NCBI RefSeq assembly: GCF_001499655.1
Contig: NZ_LN879502.1
Coordinates: 1,922,001 to 1,986,000, forward strand
DNA length: 64,000 nt
Source: Candidatus Protochlamydia naegleriophila
GTDB taxonomy: Bacteria; Chlamydiota; Chlamydiia; Chlamydiales; Parachlamydiaceae
Direction: 5' to 3'
Numbering within the stretch: the stretch's first letter is position 1; every line of letters starts with the position of its first letter. Below are positions 57,667 to 64,000 of the stretch, one piece after another. The translations under genes and the position numbers were made by a program. The notes below the pieces were generated by a model. The model did no database searches. It was given only the letters and a program-made list of their open reading frames with translations, and was not told where the DNA came from.

Positions 57667-58500
57667 ATGAAAAAATTCTTTTTTTCAGCTGTATGCACCG
57701 GATGCTTATTATCCGCCCCGTTCTTATCTGCCGCACCAAATCCCCCTTCAAAGATGCGCTCCTCTGAGTCATTGGACAGCGGTATTGTCTTGTTCACTCC
57801 ACCGCCTGGATGGCGCATGGCAGATTCTAAACTGCTTCCTGAACGGGTTCGCTTAATGGTCGTTGGACAAGGCCCCTCAGCCTTTCCTCCTTCCATGAAT
57901 TTAAGCCTAGAGCCCTATTCAGGCTCTTTAAAAGAGTATCTGAAAATCATCAAAAACATGAACGATGCCCAAGGCTTCGAATGGAAGGACTTAGGCACCA
58001 TTAGAACCGAAGCTGGTACAGCAAGCCTCTCACAAGTCGATACAAAGACAGAATGGGGCAATGTTCGCCTCATGCACGTGATCTTACTGAAAAATGGAAC
58101 CATTTACATTTTAACAGCCTCTGCTTTGAAAGATGAATTCTCTCAATTTTATAAGGAATTTTTTGCCTCCATGCGCTCTCTAAGAGTTGCCAAGGATGCA
58201 TTTGAGATGATTGTCAATACGCAGCAGCGCACCCAACTGAAAAATGCTGTCCAAAAGCTTGGTCAGCAGTGGCAAAAAATGGTAGAGCAGCAGCATAGAG
58301 AGCGCCCAGATATTGCTATCGAAACCCTAAAAGAGCAAGTCTTCAACAGTGAAAGCTTCCAAACGACTCTTTGGACCCCTTTCAAAGACATGCTTAACCA
58401 AAAATACAGCGACATGGGCAAAGAATGGCAAGCGCTTCTATTAACTAAAATAGAAGACGAGCTCTTCGAGCTCCGCATCAATCAAGGCCAAAACACCTAA
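57667..58500 (+). CDS. exported protein, unknown
   Basis: I chose the ATG at 57667 because GGAG lies 6 bases upstream and the protein then begins with a signal peptide (MKKFFFSAVCTGCLLSAPFLSA). The mature protein of about 255 residues has a mixed N-terminal domain (TPPPGWRMADSKLLPERVRLMVVG ... RLMHVILLKNGTIYILTASALKDEF ... FFASMRSLRV). Its pattern is reminiscent of PsbP/DUF1795-like folds. A helical tail follows with repeated QQ (QQRTQLKNAVQKLGQQWQKMVEQQHRERPD). Location is probably periplasm. Family assignment is tentative. Confidence 0.72.
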   Translation: MKKFFFSAVCTGCLLSAPFLSAAPNPPSKMRSSESLDSGIVLFTPPPGWRMADSKLLPERVRLMVVGQGPSAFPPSMNLSLEPYSGSLKEYLKIIKNMNDAQGFEWKDLGTIRTEAGTASLSQVDTKTEWGNVRLMHVILLKNGTIYILTASALKDEFSQFYKEFFASMRSLRVAKDAFEMIVNTQQRTQLKNAVQKLGQQWQKMVEQQHRERPDIAIETLKEQVFNSESFQTTLWTPFKDMLNQKYSDMGKEWQALLLTKIEDELFELRINQGQNT

Positions 58501-58588
58501 AATTCAGCTATGGCCCATTGAATGCTTGTGTATAACGAAAACTTATTTAAACTATTTGTGAATACAATACGAGATTGAAGGAGAAATT

Positions 58589-58885
58589 ATGAAAAGTTTT
58601 AAGAAGATGATTGCGCTAGCTGCTGCTATCGCTATGACCGGCGCTTCCACACAGCAACTAGAAGCTGTAACCTACGTGACCGACACCGGCGGCTACGCAT
58701 ACGATGAATCGCGCGCAGCAACAAACCTAGCCCCAGCCATTGCTCTTGGAACCGTTGCAATCGTTGCTATTATCGCGATTGCCGTCCAAAACTCACATGA
58801 CAGCTCATCTTCTTCTAGCTCAAGCAGCCATGCCCACTTTAGCTCAGACTGCTACTCCTCATATGGATCCTATAGTCACTACTAA
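58589..58885 (+). CDS. small exported His/Ser-tail protein, family member 1
   Basis: The product has 98 residues: a signal-like N-terminus (MKSFKKMIALAAAIAMTGAS), a short Tyr/Asp segment (YVTDTGGYAYDESR), one hydrophobic helix (LAPAIALGTVAIVAIIAIAV), then a tail with nine consecutive Ser, HAHFSSD and Tyr/Ser/Gly to the end. The same order is found in the genes at 59640 and 60179. AAGGAG precedes the ATG. The Ser run uses mixed codons, so it is not a simple DNA repeat. An intrinsic terminator lies 20 bases after the stop. Function unknown; His-rich tails often bind metals. Confidence 0.75.
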   Translation: MKSFKKMIALAAAIAMTGASTQQLEAVTYVTDTGGYAYDESRAATNLAPAIALGTVAIVAIIAIAVQNSHDSSSSSSSSSHAHFSSDCYSSYGSYSHY

Positions 58886-59412
58886 TGCTGCGCAGACTGA
58901 TCACCCATGCACAAAGGATTGCGATCCTTTGTGCATGTTTTAATCTAGCCTCTTGTTCGACACCTTGCCGTCAATGGCAATGTCAGAAAATAGTTGCTTG
59001 CTATCCGCGTTTTAACTCGGCAAGGCTCTTTTTACCCCCAGACTGCGACAATCCTCGACTGGAGCTCGAAATGATGCGGACAAGCTCTGGAACGCGCCTC
59101 TATTTGAATATTCTTTTTCTAAAAGCCCCGCAGTGCAAAGAAGACCCCTCCCGCACCAAAATCGAAGTCATCTTCGAAGACAGCACGCGTCCCATTTATC
59201 CCTTCATTCTTCAAGGAGGACAGCGCCTCCTGATTGATGGAGAAGATGCCAATCTACTCATTCAAACCCTCTTAGATGGCAACTCCTTCACTATCAAGAT
59301 CGGACGCCACGAACTCGCAATCATCCCCGATCGATTTGAAGCAAGCTACGATGAATTAATGTCCCTACCCATCGAAGAGTGCCTAAGCGATTCTCCCTGC
59401 GAAGAGCCCTAA
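58885..59412 (+). CDS. predicted lipoprotein whose signal-peptide codons contain a terminator hairpin
   Basis: The 175-residue protein has a good lipobox (FNLASC, Cys at about 24) and several further Cys. The start ATG overlaps the stop of the previous gene (TAATG), so translation may be coupled. Codons for residues 8-18 form a perfect 14-bp terminator hairpin (58906-58941). No other in-frame start exists after the hairpin that would keep the lipobox. The mature part is mixed alpha/beta (RLYLNILFLKAPQ ... TKIEVIFEDSTRPIYPF). I recognise no family. Confidence 0.72.
   Translation: MLRRLITHAQRIAILCACFNLASCSTPCRQWQCQKIVACYPRFNSARLFLPPDCDNPRLELEMMRTSSGTRLYLNILFLKAPQCKEDPSRTKIEVIFEDSTRPIYPFILQGGQRLLIDGEDANLLIQTLLDGNSFTIKIGRHELAIIPDRFEASYDELMSLPIEECLSDSPCEEP
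58906..58941 (+). terminator. intrinsic terminator inside the start of the lipoprotein gene
   Basis: CATGCACAAAGGAT and its exact complement form a 14-bp stem with loop TGCG, followed by TTTTAATC. It would end the transcript of the 58589 gene. Ribosomes translating the downstream gene from 58885 would cover the stem and might allow read-through. Confidence 0.85.
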
Positions 59413-59440
59413 CACCGCCCTAAGCATCTTTTTCATGCAA

Positions 59441-59497
59441 AATAAACGGGTCACTCCTTGCCTTAGACAAGGACCTGATTCACCTCCTGCGTTTATT
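59441..59497 (+). other. structured intergenic segment
   Basis: AATAAACG and CGTTTATT pair as an outer stem around an inner CCTTG / CAAGG hairpin, 28 bases after the lipoprotein gene. It may be a terminator or a small structured RNA. Confidence 0.35.
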
Positions 59498-59639
59498 CAC
59501 CCTTCATGCTCTCTAAAATCAGCCAGCTCGGATGGCGATCCTCGCAAGAAATGCAGGGAAAACAAAAATGATTGATAAAATTTATTTTTTTATGGATAAA
59601 GAAACGTATTTTACAACGACAGATAGAAAAGGATCGATT

Positions 59640-59981
59640 ATGCAAATCATTCGAACATGTGTAACCTTAACGCTTTTCTTTGTACTCGCAACCCATTCCG
59701 TTTATGGACAACCCTCTTACAGTCAGGAATATGAGTACGATGACTATAGTAATTCTGCCTACACGCAGAGCTGCTATTCCGCCCACTGGTCGGCTTATGT
59801 TCCCATCGCCGCCCTGTTGGCAGCCGGAGTTTTTTGGGCAATTGCAGATAAACACCATTCGAGCCACCACAGCAGCCACGCCAGTTCCCGCTCGGGTAGT
59901 CATCACGGCTTAGGCCCGATGGAAGGTTACAGCAGTTCAGACTATTCGAGCTACTCTTATGGGACAGGCTATAGTCACTGA
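59640..59981 (+). CDS. small exported His/Ser-tail protein, family member 2
   Basis: I place the start at 59640 (AAAGGATCG upstream) and not at an earlier frame start at 59532. The protein then begins with a signal peptide (MQIIRTCVTLTLFFVLATHSVYG). It has 113 residues: a Tyr/Asp/Ser-rich segment (SQEYEYDDYSNSAYTQSCYS), one hydrophobic helix (YVPIAALLAAGVFWAIA), then DKHHSSHHSSHASSRSGSHHG and a Tyr/Ser/Gly tail ending YSH. The order of parts is the same as in the genes at 58589 and 60179. Unknown function. Confidence 0.75.
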   Translation: MQIIRTCVTLTLFFVLATHSVYGQPSYSQEYEYDDYSNSAYTQSCYSAHWSAYVPIAALLAAGVFWAIADKHHSSHHSSHASSRSGSHHGLGPMEGYSSSDYSSYSYGTGYSH

Positions 59982-60178
59982 GGAAAAAATTAGCGATAGG
60001 TTAAAAAATTTAATTGCGAGAATTTTAATTTTAAGCCATAAATTAAAAATGTAAAGCTTTTAGAGGTTCTTTTCCTACCGTAATAGCCACTATGTCTATT
60101 AATGTAGGATCACAACCTCAACGTGACACGTATCAAAAGGAATAAAAAATATGAAAAAATTAGCATAAATTTTTTGCT

Positions 60179-60421
60179 TTGACAACAGTGATGACATTGC
60201 TGGCTGGTCAAGTGCAAGGCCAAGAATACTATAGTGACAGCGCAGCTTACGATGACAGCAGCAGAGCATCTACAATGTCAGCTCTTCTTCCAATCGGCGC
60301 ATTAGCTGTTGCTGCAATCATCATTGCGACAACAGATCGTCACCACCACCACAGCAGCTCAAGCAGTTCAAGTAGCTCAAGCTCGCACGCACATGCGCAC
60401 TACGGAAGTTCAAGCTTCTAA
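60179..60421 (+). CDS. small His/Ser-tail protein, family member 3, N-terminus frameshifted
   Basis: The open frame (from TTG 60179 or ATG 60191) reads GQVQGQEYYSDSAAYDDSSR, a helix (ALLPIGALAVAAIIIAT), then DRHHHH, eleven Ser and HAHAHYGSSSF. A normal start with AAGGAA exists at 60151 (ATGAAAAAATTAGCA) but meets TAA at once. Omitting one T (60166) restores MKKLAKFFALTTVMTLLAGQVQG, a perfect signal peptide. The gene is thus broken by one base, or read by a +1 shift, or the base is a sequencing error. As written it may be non-functional. Confidence 0.65.
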   Translation: MTTVMTLLAGQVQGQEYYSDSAAYDDSSRASTMSALLPIGALAVAAIIIATTDRHHHHSSSSSSSSSSSHAHAHYGSSSF

Positions 60422-60429
60422 TAAATTAT

Positions 60430-60472
60430 ATAAGCTTAGTAAAAGGGTTTTAAATCTTTTTACTAAGCTTAT
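60430..60472. terminator. bidirectional terminator between convergent genes
   Basis: A perfect 15-bp stem (ATAAGCTTAGTAAAA and its complement) with T-rich loop side, followed by CGTTTTCC. It overlaps the last codons of the gene ending at 60469 on the minus strand. Confidence 0.8.
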
Positions 60473-62346
60473 CGTTTTCCTTCCCAGGTCGCCTTCAAAT
60501 CAAAAAGCAAGTTCTCAATCGATTCAAAGTACTGATCCACAAACAAAAACTGATTGCGCAGTTGCCCATTCCCATCCTTCGCTAAAAGGACAAAGAAAAA
60601 TTGTCCAAACAAGTAGCGATATTCAAGCAGCTCTTGTTTGAATTTGTAAATGGTTTCATCCAGGAAAGGATCCGAAGATTTTTCCTTGACTGCCCGTTGG
60701 ACCGTAGCCAGAAAGTCCTGCAGGTAGGTTTTCATATCATTGACATCAAGCTCGATCTCATGCACATGCGCATAAATATCCCCTTTGCTGATCCACTCTT
60801 CAATCTGATCAAAGAGTAAGCGGAACCTGTCCATGCGGAATGCGTGCGCAGGGTCTTCGATGTAGTCTGAAAGGCCTTGATGCTGCCTATATAGTTCGTG
60901 AAAGGCTGGAAACTCATGCAACACATGATATTTCCAATCCTCGCGCATGGCCTTTGACAAGACTTCTTCGACGTAGTAAATCGTATCAAAGCGGGCGCTG
61001 CCTATCTCATCGCACTCGCGCAGCTGCTCCAGCAGACGCTCAGCACGGTTGCGCATCATGAAGCGGGAAATCAAGGGCTGCCCCATCTCGTGCAGAAGCT
61101 TTTCAATTTCCTGATGAGCCTGATCCTCATGCCGTTGCTGAGTAATCAAATCCCGATCTAAAGACTTGAAAAAGCGGGCATACCCTCCACTCAATTCCTC
61201 GCCGGAATAAATCAAATTGAGCACTTTCTTGGCCTTGACAGGCTCTGGGCCTACCACCCATTCTGAAAACCCCCACCTGGTTCGTACATAAGGGTTGGGA
61301 TCTGTCTTAAGCAAAAAAGTGCGGTAATGCCCCATCGTCGAAATCAATTGCTGAAGCTCGTAGTGATAGTCTCGCACCTTCGCCTTTAGCTTCTCCAATG
61401 ACTCTTTAAAGACGGCCGGGTCCTTATCCAATCCCTTCAACTCTAAACTGCTGTTGAAAAAGGCATCTTTGAGCTCGCGGTAATAGACGCGCAATACCTT
61501 GACAACGCTATCGATGCTCGCCAAATGCTTTAAAGAGCGGATGGTTTCTTGAGCCAACGTCCCTTTTGGTTGGTGATTAATTTCAAGCGCCTTCAATAGG
61601 CGGAAAACATCCACGTAAAGATTTTGTTCCGGAACATCCAGCAGGGCAAGAATGGGATAATTTTTCATTTTTTGCAGCGCATCTTCGACCTTGACACTGA
61701 TGTGCATGTAATCGAGATAACGCTTATCAAAAGCCTCATACTGCTGCTTTAAAAAGGCCTCGCTCTGATTTAAATTCTTAAGCAAAGTTGGATCCACATA
61801 AGAGCGCCAATACGAGCCCAATCTTTGCAGCATGCCGCCTTTGGGCTGAAACCTAGCACAATAATCCCGCAGCGGCTTCTCCAAGCGCCTGATCGCCCAC
61901 ATTACATCTTCGATGTAGTGAATCAGCATGTTTTTGATTGCATGCACGGCTCGCGAAATGGACAGATGCCATCTGTCGACGCTCACTTGCTTGATCTGCT
62001 GGAAAAGCTCTACTACGCTCCCCTCCAACACCTCGGTGAATTCCCACAGCGCCTCATTCAATTCCTTGACGACTCGCTCTCCATTGTCTTTGGGTATATC
62101 GTTGATCCCCCCTTGCACAAGCAAGCGCACCTTCTTAGTAAATCCTTCCACCGCCTCCGATAACTTTAAATGCCCCCCGCCAAATGGAAGGAGCGGCGAG
62201 AACGTCTCAAGCACCGTAGGCTGAATGCTGTTGAGAATTTGATGAGCAAGCCGCGTTTCCTTCTGATGCAAGTATTGCTCAAGCTGATCTACAATTTTTT
62301 GGTCCAAGTCGCTTAAACCGCGAAAATCAATCGAGCGCCAACTCAT
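60469..62346 (-). CDS. large helical protein, unknown
   Basis: The 625-residue protein is almost entirely alpha-helical by composition and has no signal peptide, membrane helix or recognisable motif. It is rich in charged and aromatic residues (RWHLSISRAVHAIKNMLIHYIEDVMWAIRRLEKPLRDY). It lies next to the CxxC protein and tal, in a position where C. trachomatis carries a hypothetical gene (CT311); whether it is that orthologue I cannot say. AGGAG precedes the ATG on the minus strand. Codon use looks like that of core genes. Confidence 0.7.
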   Translation of the reverse strand: MSWRSIDFRGLSDLDQKIVDQLEQYLHQKETRLAHQILNSIQPTVLETFSPLLPFGGGHLKLSEAVEGFTKKVRLLVQGGINDIPKDNGERVVKELNEALWEFTEVLEGSVVELFQQIKQVSVDRWHLSISRAVHAIKNMLIHYIEDVMWAIRRLEKPLRDYCARFQPKGGMLQRLGSYWRSYVDPTLLKNLNQSEAFLKQQYEAFDKRYLDYMHISVKVEDALQKMKNYPILALLDVPEQNLYVDVFRLLKALEINHQPKGTLAQETIRSLKHLASIDSVVKVLRVYYRELKDAFFNSSLELKGLDKDPAVFKESLEKLKAKVRDYHYELQQLISTMGHYRTFLLKTDPNPYVRTRWGFSEWVVGPEPVKAKKVLNLIYSGEELSGGYARFFKSLDRDLITQQRHEDQAHQEIEKLLHEMGQPLISRFMMRNRAERLLEQLRECDEIGSARFDTIYYVEEVLSKAMREDWKYHVLHEFPAFHELYRQHQGLSDYIEDPAHAFRMDRFRLLFDQIEEWISKGDIYAHVHEIELDVNDMKTYLQDFLATVQRAVKEKSSDPFLDETIYKFKQELLEYRYLFGQFFFVLLAKDGNGQLRNQFLFVDQYFESIENLLFDLKATWEGKR

Positions 62347-62651
62347 AAACCTCTCCTTTCACACAAGTAGAATCTGTGTGGGTATTCTATCCCTATTTTA
62401 ACAAATTTGCTCTTTATAAAAAACTATTGACACAAACATCCATTTAAATCCACAACGTGTTTATTTTTAATAAATTGCAAGCAAACCACGCATCCTCCCC
62501 CCTCATTTTTTACTGCAGATCTAAAAAATGATTAAAAATAGAAGGCATACAAAGAGTTCTATAGAAACCTGGCTCGATTAAAAAATGGAGATTCTTGAGC
62601 AAGCATTTTTAATCGGTCATTTTTCATCCTTTTTCCGACGCGAAAAAGCTG
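62347..62651. other. intergenic part without gene
   Basis: AT-rich divergent region upstream of the CxxC protein gene. No coding sequence or RNA gene recognised. Confidence 0.4.
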
Positions 62652-62680
62652 TTGCCCCTTCATTTAAAACCTGTTAAGAT
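62652..62680 (+). promoter_or_regulatory. promoter for the CxxC protein gene and perhaps tal
   Basis: TTGCCC (62652-62657) and TAAGAT (62675-62680) are 17 bases apart, a good sigma-70/sigma-66 arrangement. The expected start of transcription near 62687 gives a leader of about 125 bases before the ATG at 62813. Confidence 0.5.
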
Positions 62681-62812
62681 ACAAGGGAAAGTTACACCCA
62701 TTTAGAGGAGTTCTCTGAATTCAACCGATTGTCTTTAGGCACTTTTCCTGTCGTATTATTCTGTTGTCAATTCGCTGAACATCCCTTACAACATTTAAGG
62801 TCTTAAGTTTTT

Positions 62813-63205
62813 ATGCAAAAAGGGCATCTGCTTCAATTTAGTTGTCAATGCTGTCAGCAACCCATTCAATTTTCTGTATTTGACGTGGAAAAAAATGTCG
62901 TTGGGGGCGTCAATTGTCCAGATTGTGGGATCATGTATGATTTTAGTGATGAAGCGCTGCTGAGGCAGCTGCGCAAGTTTGAGAATCTGTGCCGCCAAAT
63001 TCACCTATCCGAAGAAATCTTATCTAATACCTCGGTTGGTATTTATGTTGGTGACCGCGAAATCAAGATTCCCTATAAGATTCTTTTAACTCGGTTGAAC
63101 TCGACACTCGATTTAATGGTAGGCGAACGCCCCCTGACCATTACCTTTCGCATCGAGCCAACAAAAGATATGCCATCATTAGACCATTATTCAAAAATTC
63201 TCTAA
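62813..63205 (+). CDS. CxxC/CxxC protein, CT312-like
   Basis: The 130-residue protein has two cysteine pairs near the N-terminus (FSCQCCQQPIQFSVFDVEKNVVGGVNCPDCG), likely a zinc ribbon. A helical and a beta part follow (VGDREIKIPYKILLTRLNSTLDL). In C. trachomatis the gene directly before tal (CT312) is named a predicted ferredoxin; position and cysteine pattern suggest orthology. Four cysteines in two CxxC pairs fit zinc binding better than a ferredoxin cluster. It is separated from tal by 39 bases. Confidence 0.75.
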   Translation: MQKGHLLQFSCQCCQQPIQFSVFDVEKNVVGGVNCPDCGIMYDFSDEALLRQLRKFENLCRQIHLSEEILSNTSVGIYVGDREIKIPYKILLTRLNSTLDLMVGERPLTITFRIEPTKDMPSLDHYSKIL

Positions 63206-63244
63206 GATTAAGAGCGAACAAGCCACGATTGAAGGAGCTCATTC

Positions 63245-64000
63245 ATGAAAAAAAATAAATTGGATCAGCTGAAAAGCATGACGACGGTTGTCATCGATAC
63301 GGGTGATATTGAGGCCATCAAGCAATATGCCCCAACCGACGCTACAACCAATCCCTCTCTCATTCTCTCCGCAGTTGAAAAACCTGTCTATAAACCTTTG
63401 ATGGATGATGCCTACAATTACAGCAAAAAAGCCAAAACCGGCGAAGAACAGCTTTCCCTAATGATGGACAAGCTATTCGTCAATGTGGGAACAGAAATTC
63501 TCAAACTCGTTCCTGGTAGGGTCTCTACCGAAGTAGATGCGCGCCTCTCATTTGACGTCGAGGGAAGCATCCATAAGGCCCAGTCTCTCATCGCCCTGTA
63601 CAAAGAAATGGGCGTGCCACGTGAGCGCATTTTAATCAAACTCGCCTCAACATGGGAAGGGGGCCTGGCAGCAAAAGAACTCGAAAAAATGGGCATCCGC
63701 TGCAACATGACGCTTCTTTTCAGCATGCCGCAAGCCATTCACTGCGCTGAAGCAAAAGCAACTCTCATTTCTCCATTCGTTGGGCGCATTTTAGACTGGT
63801 ATAAAAAACATGACAACGTGGCAGGCTATGCCCCAGCCGAAGATCCGGGCGTCATTTCAGTCACATCCATTTATTACTACTTCAAGAAGTTTGGCTACCC
63901 AACGCAAGTGATGGGTGCAAGCTTCCGCAATAAAGAAGAGATTATAGAGCTCGCCGGCTGCGATCTCTTGACCATTTCTCCCCAATTCTTGAAAGAGTTG
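63245..64000 (+). CDS. tal: transaldolase, 5' part (3' end outside window)
   Basis: Transaldolase moves a dihydroxyacetone unit between sugar phosphates in the pentose phosphate pathway. The start ATG at 63245 is preceded by AAGGAG. The frame stays open to base 64000 (252 codons of an expected 315-320). Motifs: [29 protein letters not shown] at the start (TalB-type signature), [12 protein letters not shown], the Schiff-base Lys in [12 protein letters not shown], and [11 protein letters not shown]. The gene is tal as in other chlamydiae (CT313), following the CT312-like gene. Confidence 0.96.
   Translation, partial: MKKNKLDQLKSMTTVVIDTGDIEAIKQYAPTDATTNPSLILSAVEKPVYKPLMDDAYNYSKKAKTGEEQLSLMMDKLFVNVGTEILKLVPGRVSTEVDARLSFDVEGSIHKAQSLIALYKEMGVPRERILIKLASTWEGGLAAKELEKMGIRCNMTLLFSMPQAIHCAEAKATLISPFVGRILDWYKKHDNVAGYAPAEDPGVISVTSIYYYFKKFGYPTQVMGASFRNKEEIIELAGCDLLTISPQFLKEL

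Noticed and set aside
60330-60421. Ser/His codon run as a simple tandem DNA repeat
   Set aside because: The Ser codons are mixed (AGC, TCA, AGT, TCG), so no exact DNA repeat unit exists; the protein composition itself seems to be kept.

Overview
The window reads as chromosome of an environmental (amoeba-associated) chlamydia of the Parachlamydia/Protochlamydia kind. The main reason is gene order. From memory, Chlamydia trachomatis has pknD-valS, then the V-ATPase genes K-I-D-B-A-(DUF2764)-E, then a small CxxC/CxxC protein and tal (CT301-CT313). The same genes occur here in the same order, but long lineage-specific blocks separate them. Many single-gene hypothetical proteins with paired hydrophobic segments, host-type ubiquitin-ligase domains and a relatively AT-rich composition fit the same assignment.

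Layout. 1-2502: 3' part of uvrA. 3.1-6.4 kb: an MFS transporter and three unrecognised genes. 6.5-15.1 kb: core segment with pknD, a Nudix hydrolase, an intact-ended IS1-like element (10265-11092, with inverted repeats and an 8-bp target duplication), two small membrane proteins and valS. 15.3-18.6 kb: two large unrecognised proteins. 18.7-32.8 kb: metabolic and accessory block with two tandem Na+/alanine-glycine symporters, DAHP synthase, a lipoprotein, fumarase, a secreted alkylsulfatase, a DUF1254 protein with a decayed copy beside it, a secreted Cys-type arylsulfatase, a YcaC-like hydrolase and an o-succinylbenzoate synthase. 32.8-33.2 kb: a decayed GxxExxxY gene.

33.3-40.5 kb: a complete F-type ATP synthase operon (Z-I-B-E-F-H-A-G-D-C). 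41.7-49.3 kb: a complete bacterial V-type ATPase operon on the same strand. The ion-binding residues of the two rotor subunits differ. The F-type c subunit has the proton-type EAL-T-Y set and lacks the Na+-binding Gln/Ser/Thr. The V-type K subunit keeps Ser-Gln/Gln/Glu at the Na+ site described for Enterococcus hirae NtpK. Next to two Na+ symporters this suggests that one machine handles H+ and the other Na+.

49.8-60.4 kb: accessory region that looks host-directed. It holds several multi-spanning proteins, a coiled-coil protein with a C-terminal hydrophobic hairpin, and three consecutive genes whose C-termini are U-box (E3 ubiquitin ligase) domains, one of them diverged. Two of the U-box modules match at 77 of 90 residues although their N-terminal halves are unrelated. 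The region ends with a tandem family of three small exported proteins, each with a Tyr/Asp-rich segment, one membrane helix and a Ser/His-rich tail; the third has its signal peptide broken by one base. 60.5-64 kb: a large helical protein, the CxxC/CxxC protein and tal, cut by the window edge.

No rRNA, tRNA or CRISPR array was seen. All functional statements come from motifs and remembered families; no database search was run.
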